Positions 9,433 through 17,196 of a DNA stretch of 64,000 nt are shown piece after piece. The stretch covers positions 21,843 through 85,842 of the forward strand of contig JAQIBS010000193.1 of the NCBI GenBank assembly GCA_027858965.1. The letters run 5' to 3'. The stretch is from Kiritimatiellia bacterium. GTDB taxonomy: Bacteria; Verrucomicrobiota; Kiritimatiellia; RFP12; UBA1067. How positions within the stretch are numbered: position 1 is the first letter of the stretch; the number at the start of each line of letters is the position of its first letter. A program made the position numbers and the translations under genes. Below the pieces are notes generated by a model. It did not search any database, was not told where the DNA came from, and worked only from the letters and a program-made list of their open reading frames with translations.

Positions 9433-9495
9433 ACTTTTAGGAGACAGGCTGAGCGGATTTGATCTGCTCTGCCGGTATTCAGAAGGCATGATTGC

Positions 9496-10080
9496 GTGAA
9501 AGTTATTGCAGGACTCGGAAACCCCGGAGCAAAGTACGACAATACGCCACATAATATTGGATTTGATATTGTTGATCTGATGGCTCAAAGGCTTAAGGCC
9601 GGGTGGACGACAAGTAAAAACTTTCGTGCTTGTACAGCAAAGACAACCTGTAATGGTTCTCAGCTGTTGCTGGTTAAACCTCAGACTTTTATGAATTTGA
9701 GTGGTACCAGTATAGCCCTGATATTACGTTACTTCCGCTGCAAACCAGCTGACTTCACTGTTATTCTGGATGATGCGGATCTGCCTCTGGGTAGATTAAG
9801 AATACGTGCTAAGGGTAGCGCCGGCGGACATCGCGGATTGCTCTCCATTATAGAGTCTCTGGGAACAGATGACTTTGCGAGAGTGAGAGTTGGTGTCGGA
9901 CGTGAGATCTCAGGAAATCTGGTAAAACATGTGCTCAATAAGTTTGGAAAAGAGTACGAAGATGTGGTTGCCGGGGCTGTACAGACCGCTTCAGAAGCGA
10001 CAATGTGCCTGATAGAAAACAACTTGAATGAATCGATGAACCGGTATAACGGATGGCAGTACGAAACTGACCAGGGTTAA
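9496..10080 (+). CDS. pth: Peptidyl-tRNA hydrolase
   Basis: 194 residues, normal size. Releases peptides from prematurely dissociated peptidyl-tRNA. The start is a GTG at 9496, with AGAAGG nine bases upstream. Conserved features: GLGNPGAKYDNTPHNIGF, where Asn at 10 and His at 20 are the catalytic-type residues; LVKPQTFMNLSG; ILDDADLPLGRLRIRAKGSAGGHRGL; and RVRVGVGRE. It sits 63 bases after rplY in the usual rplY-pth pairing. Confidence 0.96.
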   Translation: MKVIAGLGNPGAKYDNTPHNIGFDIVDLMAQRLKAGWTTSKNFRACTAKTTCNGSQLLLVKPQTFMNLSGTSIALILRYFRCKPADFTVILDDADLPLGRLRIRAKGSAGGHRGLLSIIESLGTDDFARVRVGVGREISGNLVKHVLNKFGKEYEDVVAGAVQTASEATMCLIENNLNESMNRYNGWQYETDQG

Positions 10081-10109
10081 ATCGGAAATTAAGGAATAGG
10101 AATTCCGTC

Positions 10110-10523
10110 ATGAAAAAATACGATGGCTTATATATCTTCGCCGGATCGGCGAGAGATGAAGTGCTGGATAAAATGATTGAAGCAGCGACTGTTGAGATTA
10201 CAAGCTTGTCCGGTCAGATACTGAGCACCGAGATGCTCGGCAAAAAAACCTTTTCACGCCCGATGAAAAAGCGTGATAACGGGGTTTATGTAAAAATCAG
10301 ATTTGAACTTGACCCTGCGTCAATTGCACCTCTGGTCAAACGCTATAAACTGGTGGACGAAGTTTTTCGTGTCCAGATTCTGGCTGTTGATGAACGCCTT
10401 GAGGCTGCTATTGTTCAGCAGGCCGAGGACGTTAAGGTTCGTGAAGCGGCTAAAGTTGCTGCAGCAGCTGAGAAGCTTCAAGCTGCAAATGCTGCAAAAG
10501 CTGCAAGTGCTGAAGAGGAATAA
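10110..10523 (+). CDS. rpsF: 30S ribosomal protein S6
   Basis: 137 residues. The first ~100 carry the S6 fold (MKKYDGLYIFAG start, later MKKRDNGVYVKIRFELDP and LVDEVFRVQILAVDE). The tail from about residue 100 is an Ala/Lys/Glu-rich helix (AAKVAAAAEKLQAANAAKAA), longer than the E. coli core. First gene of the classical rpsF-ssb-rpsR-rplI operon; GGAATAGGAA precedes the ATG. Confidence 0.95.
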   Translation: MKKYDGLYIFAGSARDEVLDKMIEAATVEITSLSGQILSTEMLGKKTFSRPMKKRDNGVYVKIRFELDPASIAPLVKRYKLVDEVFRVQILAVDERLEAAIVQQAEDVKVREAAKVAAAAEKLQAANAAKAASAEEE

Positions 10524-10551
10524 TTGCACGTGTATTTAAGGACGGTGTTTA

Positions 10552-11013
10552 ATGGCTTCATTTAACAAAGTAATACTCATGGGTGGAATTACTCGTGATC
10601 CTGAACTGAAGCAATCTGCTTCAGGTGTGAAGGTTGCGGATTTGAGTCTGGCTATTTCAGAGCAATGGAAAGATAAAAGCGGGGAGAGTCAAGAGACCAC
10701 CTGTTATGTTGATATTGTTGTTTGGAATAGACAGGCAGAGCTCTGCTGTCAATATCTTACAAAAGGTAGGCAGGTGCTTATTGAAGGTCGCCTACAACTT
10801 GATAAATGGGAAAATTCACAGGGCGAGAAACGCAGTAAGCTGCGAGTGCAGGCATCCAGAGTTCAGTTTCTGAGCTCCGGAAAAAATTCTGCAGGAGGCG
10901 GCGGAGCTCTTGGTTCATCCAGTGCACCTGCTGCACAGCCCGCGCAGAATTCATCTGCGCCTGCATCACCTGATGTTGATGATCTTGGCGATGAAGATGA
11001 CCTTCCGTTCTAA
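10552..11013 (+). CDS. ssb: Single-stranded DNA-binding protein
   Basis: 153 residues. N-terminal OB fold (MASFNKVILMGGITRDPELK to about residue 110), a Gly/Ala/Pro-rich linker, and the acidic C-terminal tip DDLGDEDDLPF that recruits replication and repair partners. Placed between rpsF and rpsR as in many bacteria. Confidence 0.96.
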   Translation: MASFNKVILMGGITRDPELKQSASGVKVADLSLAISEQWKDKSGESQETTCYVDIVVWNRQAELCCQYLTKGRQVLIEGRLQLDKWENSQGEKRSKLRVQASRVQFLSSGKNSAGGGGALGSSSAPAAQPAQNSSAPASPDVDDLGDEDDLPF

Positions 11014-11043
11014 TACACAATTTCACAAAAGGAGTTAGCTTTT

Positions 11044-11280
11044 ATGGCAATGCAACAAAGAAAAAGCAGAGATAGAGATAATAACAGTGCAATTCGCAAA
11101 CGTGCACAGGTTCTTGAACCCAATTCAGTGGTTGATATCAATGATATTGATCTGCTGCGCAGGTTTGTTACGGACTATGGCAAAATCATACCTGCTCGTA
11201 TTACCGGTATTACTGCCGCGCAACAACGTAAAATCAAGGCCGGCATCCGCCGCGCACGTAACATGGGCCTGTTGGCTTAA
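11044..11280 (+). CDS. rpsR: 30S ribosomal protein S18
   Basis: 78 residues. Contains the S18 signature: DLLRRFVTDYGKIIPARITG followed by AAQQRKIKAGIRRARNMGLL. The basic N-terminus (MQQRKSRDRDNN) is typical. AGGAG lies eight to ten bases before the ATG. Binds next to S6 in the 30S platform. Confidence 0.97.
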   Translation: MAMQQRKSRDRDNNSAIRKRAQVLEPNSVVDINDIDLLRRFVTDYGKIIPARITGITAAQQRKIKAGIRRARNMGLLA

Positions 11281-11303
11281 TTTTTAGAGAGGACTCAAAT
11301 AAA

Positions 11304-11756
11304 ATGGCTACAGAATTACTCTTGTTATGTGATGTCGCAGACCTGGGAAAAGCGGGAGACATTGTAAAGGTCGCTGATGGTTACGCACGTAACTATCTGC
11401 TGCCCAAAGATATTGCCGCACCTGTTACAGAGGGTGCTAAACGCCGGCTGGAAAAATTACGCAAAGAGCGTAACGAACTTGCTAAGATACAGCTCGGTGA
11501 GGCAAAGGACAAGGCTGCTAAGATTGGCAAATTGAAAATCACAATTGCTGCTAAAACAGTTGACGGTGAACGTCTTTACGGTTCAATTGCTTTAGGCGAT
11601 GTGCTTGCTGCAATTGAAAAAGACGGTAAAGTTTCACTGGATAAATCTCAGCTTCAGATGGAAGACCATCTTAAGGAGATCGGTGAGTTTAATATACCAG
11701 TCAAACTGCACGCAGAGGTTACTACTTCAGTAAAAATTATTATTGTTGAAGAATAG
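11304..11756 (+). CDS. rplI: 50S ribosomal protein L9
   Basis: 150 residues. The N-terminal domain includes DVADLGKAGDIVKVADGYARNYLLPK, the L9 signature, then a long connecting helix (about 42-75) rich in Lys/Glu and a C-terminal domain. Last gene of the rpsF-ssb-rpsR-rplI group; a strong terminator follows 20 bases later. Confidence 0.97.
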   Translation: MATELLLLCDVADLGKAGDIVKVADGYARNYLLPKDIAAPVTEGAKRRLEKLRKERNELAKIQLGEAKDKAAKIGKLKITIAAKTVDGERLYGSIALGDVLAAIEKDGKVSLDKSQLQMEDHLKEIGEFNIPVKLHAEVTTSVKIIIVEE

Positions 11757-11775
11757 TTAACCGCTACAATATCTT

Positions 11776-11815
11776 AAAAAACACCCTGCGGCTTTGGCGG
11801 CAGGGTGTTTTTTTT
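11776..11815 (+). terminator. Rho-independent terminator after rplI
   Basis: Nine-base stem ACACCCTGC / GCAGGGTGT with an inner G/C-rich portion, followed by eight T residues; a run of A precedes it. Closes the ribosomal operon and also faces the convergent minus-strand protease gene. Confidence 0.95.
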
Positions 11816-11877
11816 GTCGGTAAACGTATATCTCGCAGAAATGCGGAGAGCACAGAGTTACTGCGTGTTTGCGGTAA

Positions 11878-11918
11878 GGACGCTGGCCTCAGCGTCCTCG
11901 GTCCCAGGGCCTGGGACC
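11878..11918 (+). repeat. Two adjacent perfect palindromes (REP-like)
   Basis: GGACGCTG-GCCT-CAGCGTCC at 11878-11897 and GGTCCCAG-GGC-CTGGGACC at 11900-11918, each with an eight-base perfect stem and separated by two bases. They lie between the rplI terminator and the 3' end of the minus-strand gene. Neither has a T-run, so they are not simple terminators. Confidence 0.85.
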
Positions 11919-11971
11919 CTCCACGGGTTATGCGGATTATTTGTGGTTAGTCTGGATTTTGCATCATTGCG

Positions 11972-12688
11972 TTACATGCTCAATCGTTTTACCACTCTGA
12001 TTGCCGTGTTGACAGCCTGGATGCCCTGATGGTAGAGCAGTGTGTAGATGGAGATTGTATGTGCCTGCAGAGATTCATAGATTCCCGCAGCACTTACCTC
12101 TGTGGTAAATATCATCCAGAGTGCTACTACGGCTAGATTCAGGCAGTAGATGATGACATATGAAAAGATGCGTCCATACATATGGATGTCGGGTTGTCGG
12201 ATCATAAGGCTGTTAAGTGTGAAGCAGGCGTGAAAACTCCATGTAAAACCTACCAGAAAAACCCAGAGCAGTTTCAAGGGAACTGGATTTATAAAGATGC
12301 CGGTGATCAGATAGGCAACTATGATAATGATCGTGTAGAATGGGATGAAGTAGGGGGAGAGGATGATCCATAGATTGGTTTTTGTGAGCGATACACTTCC
12401 GCCTTTGCTGGATACGTTCAGATTGCTGACCTTGGCTCCAAAAAGAAAACCGCTGATGGCATGTGTAAGCTCATGGGCCAGAATGTAGCTTTTTGCCGGG
12501 CGTGGCAGAAAGAACCAGATTCCCAACCAGACCAGATAGCCACTGAAAAGTGCAATTGTCTCTTTCGAGAACATTGAGCTTGAGCTGTTGGCCGCATTGA
12601 TGGCCTCCAGGACGGAGAGAGTGGCGGCAATGCAGATCGGAAGGAGTGTCAACCCCAGCATGAATCTCAATACCTTGAATTTTTTCAC
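11972..12688 (-). CDS. M50-type membrane metalloprotease-like protein
   Basis: 238 residues. The GTG at 12688 is chosen because AAGGGAG lies seven to eight bases upstream; longer versions would read into repeat DNA. A zinc-protease motif HELTH (in YILAHELTHAISGFLFG) sits next to a hydrophobic helix, and several further transmembrane stretches follow (FIPFYTIIIIVAYLI, VFSYVIIYCLNLAVVALW-like segments). This matches an intramembrane or membrane-anchored M50-like peptidase. The usual second metal-ligand motif (NxxPxxxxDG) of site-2 proteases is not evident, so it may belong to a divergent M50 branch or a related membrane family. Substrate unknown; it stands alone, convergent to the ribosomal operon. 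Confidence 0.72.
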   Translation of the reverse strand: MKKFKVLRFMLGLTLLPICIAATLSVLEAINAANSSSSMFSKETIALFSGYLVWLGIWFFLPRPAKSYILAHELTHAISGFLFGAKVSNLNVSSKGGSVSLTKTNLWIILSPYFIPFYTIIIIVAYLITGIFINPVPLKLLWVFLVGFTWSFHACFTLNSLMIRQPDIHMYGRIFSYVIIYCLNLAVVALWMIFTTEVSAAGIYESLQAHTISIYTLLYHQGIQAVNTAIRVVKRLSM

Positions 12689-12792
12689 TTCTGCACTCCC
12701 TTTCGCAATTGTTATAACAAAAACAGCCGGTGTTGTGCAATCAGGAAGGGCTGGGTGGAGTGCATGAGTGTGAAAATGCGAGAGTGAAAAAT

Positions 12793-12872
12793 TGTGGAAT
12801 GTGGAATGTAGTAGGGCGGTGCTTGAACATCCAACATCCAACATCCAACGTCCAACGTCCAACGTCCAACAT
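12793..12872 (+). repeat. Heptamer tandem repeats (tgtggaa and catccaa/cgtccaa)
   Basis: Two copies of tgtggaa (12793-12806), then, after a short gap, six perfect 7-base units at 12828-12869: three catccaa followed by three cgtccaa, plus a partial unit. Sequence just upstream (12765-12792) is degenerate but also in a 7-base rhythm. The tract fills the space between the divergent protease and rpe genes. Confidence 0.92.
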
Positions 12873-12913
12873 CGTCGCGACAGGATGCTTGGAAATTATC
12901 TCAATTACGGCAA

Positions 12914-12942
12914 TTGCAATTATGAGCGTGGTTCAGTATAAT
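12914..12942 (+). promoter_or_regulatory. Sigma-70-type promoter of rpe, predicting a leaderless transcript
   Basis: TTGCAA (12914-12919), a 17-base spacer and a perfect TATAAT (12937-12942). The rpe ATG begins only eight bases after the -10 box, which is where transcription should start, and there is no Shine-Dalgarno sequence. Confidence 0.8.
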
Positions 12943-12949
12943 AATCGCT

Positions 12950-13627
12950 ATGAAATTTCATATATTACCATCGCTTCTAGCAGCGGATTTCGGGGAGCTC
13001 TTCAATGAGATTAAAAGGGTGGAGAGTGCCGGGGCGGATGCTCTGCATCTTGATATCATGGATGCCCATTTTGTGCCTAATCTTAGCTTTGGACCTGATG
13101 TGGTTGCTTTAGCCAAAAAAGCGGCACCAACCCTGTTTAGAAATGTTCATCTGATGCTCTCCCGTCCAGACCTTTATGTTGATAGCTTTGTTGATGCCGG
13201 TGCAGATGCGGTGCAGATCCATGTGGAAGCTGATTGTGATATTTGGCAGACCCTTTCGGCGATCAGAGCGCGCGGTGTGCGTTCAGGGCTGGTAATGAGG
13301 CCGCAAACAGAGATTGCTATGATTAAACCATATCTCTCGCTTTGTGATGAAGTGCTGTTTATGACGGTCAACCCCGGATATGGCGGACAATCGTTTATGA
13401 CTGAGGTGCTGCCTAAGATTGCCGCTTTGCGTGATTATGTGAAGGGTGGCAATAGGAATGCTTTGGATATAATGGTTGACGGTGGAATCAATTTTGAAAC
13501 AGGGGTGCAGTGTGCTGCCCACGGTGCTAATATGTTTGTAGCCGGTAGTTTTTTGTTTAAGCAGGACGATATGGGCTCAGCCGTGATGCAGATGCGTGAT
13601 GGTTGTGCCGCTGTGGAAAGAAAATAA
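12950..13627 (+). CDS. rpe: Ribulose-phosphate 3-epimerase
   Basis: 225 residues, standard TIM-barrel length. Interconverts ribulose 5-phosphate and xylulose 5-phosphate in the pentose phosphate pathway. Motifs: ILPSLLAADFGEL near the N-terminus, ALHLDIMDAHFVPNLSFGP (metal-binding His/Asp), VNPGYGGQSF and VDGGINFETG. The start at 12950 is fixed by the family N-terminus (MKFHILPSLLAADF) although no ribosome-binding site precedes it; see the promoter at 12914. lepA follows 25 bases later and is probably co-transcribed. Confidence 0.96.
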   Translation: MKFHILPSLLAADFGELFNEIKRVESAGADALHLDIMDAHFVPNLSFGPDVVALAKKAAPTLFRNVHLMLSRPDLYVDSFVDAGADAVQIHVEADCDIWQTLSAIRARGVRSGLVMRPQTEIAMIKPYLSLCDEVLFMTVNPGYGGQSFMTEVLPKIAALRDYVKGGNRNALDIMVDGGINFETGVQCAAHGANMFVAGSFLFKQDDMGSAVMQMRDGCAAVERK

Positions 13628-13652
13628 TAACTTTTTCAGGATAAGAATTTTA

Positions 13653-15470
13653 ATGGTATCTAAACTCGAAAATATACGTAATTTCTGTATTATAGCTCAT
13701 ATTGATCACGGCAAAACAACTCTCTCCGATAGAATTCTGGAGCTGACTAAGGCCATTGAGCTGCGTCAGATGAGGGAACAGACGCTCGATGCCATGGATC
13801 TGGAGCGGGAGCGTGGCATTACCATCAAGTCGCATCCGGTCTCGATGATGTATACCGCAGAGGATGGCGAGACATATATGTTTAACCTGATCGATACTCC
13901 AGGGCATGTTGATTTCTCTTACGAGGTCTCCCGCAGTATGGGCGCCTGTGAAGGGGCAGTCCTGGTTGTGGATGCGGCTCAGGGGGTTGAAGCGCAGACG
14001 GTTGCTAATACCTATCTGGCGGTTGATAACAATCTTGAAATTCTGCCGGTCCTCAATAAGGTTGATCTGCCGGGTGCTGATGTTGAGGCAATATCGCATC
14101 AGATTGAAGAGGTTCTGGGAATTCCAGTTGAGGAACCACTTTATATCAGTGCTAAGACCGGTGAAGGGGTTGCTCTTGTTTTGGAAGCCATTGTCAAATA
14201 TGTGCCGCCTCCGAAGACAAGGGGACGCGACGCAACTCTGCGTGCCTTGGTCTTTGATTCGGTTTTTGATATCTATCGCGGGGTGATTACCTATGTGCGT
14301 GTGGTTGATGGCTCTCTTAGGGTTGGCGATGCCATCCGCTTTGTAAGTAACGGTCAAACAACTCAGTTGCGTGAGGTCGGTATTTTCAGCCCCACTCAGA
14401 AACCAGTTGAAGTCCTTGAAGCGGGGCAGGTTGGTTATCTAGTTGGAACAATCAAAGATCCTGCTGAGATTAAGATTGGTGATACAGTGACATCCGCCAA
14501 GGATGGCACTACGGAACTGCTGCCTGGATTTAAAGAGGTGCAGCCTATGGTTTTCAGCGGAGTTTACCCGGTGAGTACCGATGAGTATGATAAGGTGCGC
14601 ACAGGTCTGGAAAAACTTCATCTTAATGATGCGGCCTTCTCTTTCCATTCAGAGAGTTCGATTGCTCTGGGATTCGGTTTCAGGTGTGGTTTTCTGGGGC
14701 TGCTGCATATGGAAGTTGTGCAGGAGCGTCTGCGCCGTGAATTTGATCTGGATATCATCAGCACACATCCTGCTGTTGTTTATAAGATTGAGAAGAATAA
14801 TGGAACCGTGATGGAGATTGATAATCCGGTGATGTTGCCGGAGGTTAATCATATTGTCAAAATTGAAGAGCCTGTCATTAAAGCGACTATCATCTGTCCC
14901 AGTGACTGTATCGGCGATATAATGCGGATTGTGTTGGAACGGCGTGGTGAACTGATTGGTACAGAGAGCCTGGATGCCAGTCGCGTGATTATTACCTGTC
15001 TGATTCCTTTGAATGAGATTCTGATTGATTTTCATGACATGTTGAAGAGTGTCAGTCATGGATATGCCTCCATGGACTATGAACCGCACGGTTATCAGGT
15101 CAGCGATATTGTTAAGATGGAAATCCTTTTGAATGGTGAGATTGTGGATGCCTTCTCCTGTATGGTGCATCGCGATAAGGCGGTCAGCCATGGTCGCAAG
15201 ATCTGTAAGGCACTAGCAGAGAGCATTCCTCCGCATATGTTTAAGATTCCGGTGCAAGCTGTCATCGGGCGAAACATCATTGCGCGTGAGGATATTCGTC
15301 CCTTTCGTAAAGACGTGACCGCTAAATTGTATGGTGGTGATGTAACCCGGAAGCAGAAGCTTTTGAAGAAGCAGAAAGCGGGTAAGAAACGCATGAAGGA
15401 ATTTGGCCGGGTGAATGTGCCGCAATCTGCCTTTATTGCCGTTCTGAAGGGTAAGTCAAAAGACGACTGA
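13653..15470 (+). CDS. lepA: Elongation factor 4 (LepA)
   Basis: 605 residues, the normal size. Ribosome-associated GTPase. The ATG at 13653 is chosen over an upstream in-frame ATG because AGGATAAG precedes it and it gives the family start VSKLENIRNFCIIAHIDHGKTT. G1 AHIDHGKTTLSD, switch RGITIKSHPVSM, G3 DTPGHVDF and G4 NKVDLPGAD are all present. The LepA-specific C-terminal domain ends in the expected basic tail (KLLKKQKAGKKRMKEFG, then VPQSAFIAVLK). Confidence 0.97.
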   Translation: MVSKLENIRNFCIIAHIDHGKTTLSDRILELTKAIELRQMREQTLDAMDLERERGITIKSHPVSMMYTAEDGETYMFNLIDTPGHVDFSYEVSRSMGACEGAVLVVDAAQGVEAQTVANTYLAVDNNLEILPVLNKVDLPGADVEAISHQIEEVLGIPVEEPLYISAKTGEGVALVLEAIVKYVPPPKTRGRDATLRALVFDSVFDIYRGVITYVRVVDGSLRVGDAIRFVSNGQTTQLREVGIFSPTQKPVEVLEAGQVGYLVGTIKDPAEIKIGDTVTSAKDGTTELLPGFKEVQPMVFSGVYPVSTDEYDKVRTGLEKLHLNDAAFSFHSESSIALGFGFRCGFLGLLHMEVVQERLRREFDLDIISTHPAVVYKIEKNNGTVMEIDNPVMLPEVNHIVKIEEPVIKATIICPSDCIGDIMRIVLERRGELIGTESLDASRVIITCLIPLNEILIDFHDMLKSVSHGYASMDYEPHGYQVSDIVKMEILLNGEIVDAFSCMVHRDKAVSHGRKICKALAESIPPHMFKIPVQAVIGRNIIAREDIRPFRKDVTAKLYGGDVTRKQKLLKKQKAGKKRMKEFGRVNVPQSAFIAVLKGKSKDD

Positions 15471-15480
15471 GGGGGATTTA

Positions 15481-15549
15481 GGGGTTAGAGAGCTGGAGGG
15501 GTTAGAGAGCTGGAGAGATTTTTAACACGGAGACACGGGGACACGGAGT
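15481..15549 (+). repeat. Composite intergenic repeat, copy 3 of 3
   Basis: Two identical 17-base units gggttagagagctggag, then agattttt and 8-base units of the cacggag type. Begins ten bases after the lepA stop. Same architecture as 1396-1463 and 4567-4634. Confidence 0.87.
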
Positions 15550-15625
15550 GGGGAAGAGGTGCTGGTGCCGCAATAGGCCGTATGAGCCCCATTTGCCTTA
15601 TGTGTTTAGAAGAGATGCTTTTAAC

Positions 15626-15652
15626 ATGTGGCCCATGTGGCCCATACGGCCC
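15626..15652 (+). repeat. Nonamer tandem repeat (atgtggccc)
   Basis: Three 9-base units: atgtggccc, atgtggccc, atacggccc. Sequence at 15572-15600 is a degenerate version in the same rhythm. Related to the repeats at 4716 and 60813. A perfect GGCTGTC-AAA-GACAGCC palindrome follows at 15663-15679. Confidence 0.8.
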
Positions 15653-15691
15653 AGAAGATATTGGCTGTCAAAGACAGCCCTGATTAAAGCA

Positions 15692-15727
15692 CTAACGAAT
15701 TAACGAACTAATGAACTAACGAACTGA
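15692..15727 (+). repeat. Octamer tandem repeat (ctaacgaa)
   Basis: Four 8-base units: ctaacgaa, ttaacgaa, ctaatgaa, ctaacgaa, plus a partial one. Ends four bases before the lepB ATG, so it occupies the place where the ribosome-binding site would be expected. Confidence 0.88.
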
Positions 15728-15731
15728 TATT

Positions 15732-16889
15732 ATGATATTTTTTAAAAGACGCAAAACTCGCAAGGAGCTTAAAAGCATTATTCACCGGGCAAATGTTCTT
15801 CTTGCCAGCCGGGGGGATCTTTTTAATAAGGGGGAAGTTTCTCTGTTGCGCGCTCATATTGCCAAAGCAAAAGAGGCTTGTAAAGCCGGTGATCTTGCGG
15901 AGATGAACTCGGAAGGTGATAAGCTTGATAACTGTTTGGAAAAGTTAAACCCCCCGCGTCAGTTTGAATGGATATATGAAAACTTTGATGTTCTTGTGGT
16001 TGCCATCTCAGTAGCTATGGCATTCAGAGCTTATTTTTACCAGCCTTTTAAAATTCCTACGGGTTCAATGCAACCCACTTTATATGGTATTCATTCAACG
16101 GTATGTGATCCCTCAGAGCATGGAATTATGGATACACCGCCGCTGAATCTTTTTCGATGGATGATCACTGGTACCAGTTTGAAGGTTGTGAAAGCAAAGG
16201 CCAATGGAACGGTCAGGTTTACATCGGGTGCGGGCAGTAAGAAACCTGGGTATACGCCGGTTGTTGTGGCGGGGCTTCCTCATTATGTGCCTAATGACGC
16301 ATTTGAAAAGGATCAGAATGAACGCCCCTTTAAACTTAAGGGTGGTGTTAGCCATGGTGCAAGTGTGCGCAAGGGGGATGTGCTCTGGTCGGGTCGGGTG
16401 GTTACCGGCGATTTTGTCTTTGTTAATCGCATCAAATGGAACTTTAAACGTCCTGTGCGCGGCGAAGTGATGGTTTTTTCCACTACGGGTATTAACGGGT
16501 TGCAGCAGGGAACCCACTATATTAAGAGGATGACCGGATTGCCGAATGAAAAGATGCAGCTCAAGGAACCTAACCTGATTGTTGATGATCAGATTATTAC
16601 CGGACCGGGGCGCCTGGGTTTGATTGCCAGACGTGAAAAAATAGGGGAATGGGCACCGGCTTACTCAGGTTTTAAGCCCAGTCTTCGTGGCGGCAGCGGT
16701 CCAGGATTACTTGGTACAGAGCATGATGTGGTTAATTTGAATGGATCTCAGTACTACGCTATGGGTGATAATTCCGATAACAGCTATGACAGCCGTTATT
16801 GGGGACCTGTGCCTGAGAAAAACCTGCTAGGGCCTGCCTCGATTGTGTACTGGCCCTTTACATCTCCTAGGCTTGGCTGGATTAAATAA
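15732..16889 (+). CDS. lepB: Signal peptidase I, long form
   Basis: 385 residues. Membrane-anchored protease that removes signal peptides of exported proteins, needed for the giant secreted proteins nearby. The catalytic Ser is residue 112 in IPTGSMQPTL and the general-base Lys is residue 265 in YIKRMTGLP. The third conserved block is YAMGDNSDNSYDSRYWGPVP. A single membrane segment (LVVAISVAMAFRAYFY) directly precedes the Ser motif. Two features are unusual: a ~85-residue Lys/Glu-rich N-terminal cytoplasmic extension, and roughly 150 residues between Ser and Lys instead of the ~55 of E. coli LepB, reflecting a large insertion. No ribosome-binding site is seen; an octamer repeat abuts the ATG. 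Confidence 0.95.
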   Translation: MIFFKRRKTRKELKSIIHRANVLLASRGDLFNKGEVSLLRAHIAKAKEACKAGDLAEMNSEGDKLDNCLEKLNPPRQFEWIYENFDVLVVAISVAMAFRAYFYQPFKIPTGSMQPTLYGIHSTVCDPSEHGIMDTPPLNLFRWMITGTSLKVVKAKANGTVRFTSGAGSKKPGYTPVVVAGLPHYVPNDAFEKDQNERPFKLKGGVSHGASVRKGDVLWSGRVVTGDFVFVNRIKWNFKRPVRGEVMVFSTTGINGLQQGTHYIKRMTGLPNEKMQLKEPNLIVDDQIITGPGRLGLIARREKIGEWAPAYSGFKPSLRGGSGPGLLGTEHDVVNLNGSQYYAMGDNSDNSYDSRYWGPVPEKNLLGPASIVYWPFTSPRLGWIK

Positions 16890-16891
16890 CA

Positions 16892-16981
16892 GTGTACAGT
16901 GTACAGTGTACAGTGTACAGTGGACAGTGGACTGTGGACAATGCTACAAGCGACAAGCTACAAGCTACAAGCTGCCAGCTG
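16892..16981 (+). repeat. Two consecutive heptamer repeat tracts (gtgtaca and caagcta)
   Basis: 16892-16940: seven 7-base units, four gtgtaca then gtggaca, gtggact, gtggaca. 16947-16981: five 7-base units caagcga, caagcta, caagcta, caagctg, ccagctg. The first begins two bases after the lepB stop codon. Two unrelated units with the same period stand side by side. Confidence 0.94.
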
Positions 16982-16999
16982 TTGACGGTGTTTGGGCAT

Positions 17000-17031
17000 A
17001 AAAAAAACAGCGCCTTTAAAAGACACTGCTG
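17000..17031 (-). terminator. Rho-independent terminator of tRNA-Pro
   Basis: Read on the minus strand: AGTGTCTTTTAAAGGCGCT forms a stem with two G-U pairs, then a run of seven T. It lies about 20 bases after the tRNA-Pro CCA end. Confidence 0.75.
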
Positions 17032-17047
17032 ATTGAATCAAACAAAT

Positions 17048-17124
17048 TGGTCGGGGCGGAGGGATTTGAACCCCCGACATCCAGCTCCCAAAGCTGGCGC
17101 ACTACCAGGCTGTGCAACGCCCCG
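17048..17124 (-). tRNA. tRNA-Pro (anticodon TGG)
   Basis: 77 bases with an encoded CCA (plus-strand TGG at 17048-17050). Acceptor stem CGGGGCG/CGCCCCG, anticodon stem CCAGC/GCTGG with loop TTTGGGA, T arm GGGGG-TTCAAAT-CCCTC type. Has its own promoter upstream and terminator downstream. Confidence 0.97.
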
Positions 17125-17142
17125 TTGTTTGAACGAGCAGGT

Positions 17143-17171
17143 AAGATAGGATAATTTGTGCTTAATTGCAA
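17143..17171 (-). promoter_or_regulatory. Promoter of tRNA-Pro
   Basis: On the minus strand: TTGCAA (17171-17166), 17-base spacer, TATCTT (17148-17143). Predicted start near 17136, about a dozen bases before the mature tRNA 5' end. Confidence 0.65.
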
Positions 17172-17196
17172 TAGCAAACTTATAAAAAGGGTTATT

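Noticed and set aside
11805..12029. 74-residue plus-strand frame after rplI
   Set aside because: It starts inside the terminator, crosses both palindromes and overlaps the protease gene; no ribosome-binding site or protein-like composition.
12828..12872. CRISPR array
   Set aside because: Here and at 16892 and 53170 the repeats are 7-base units without spacers, and no cas genes are present.
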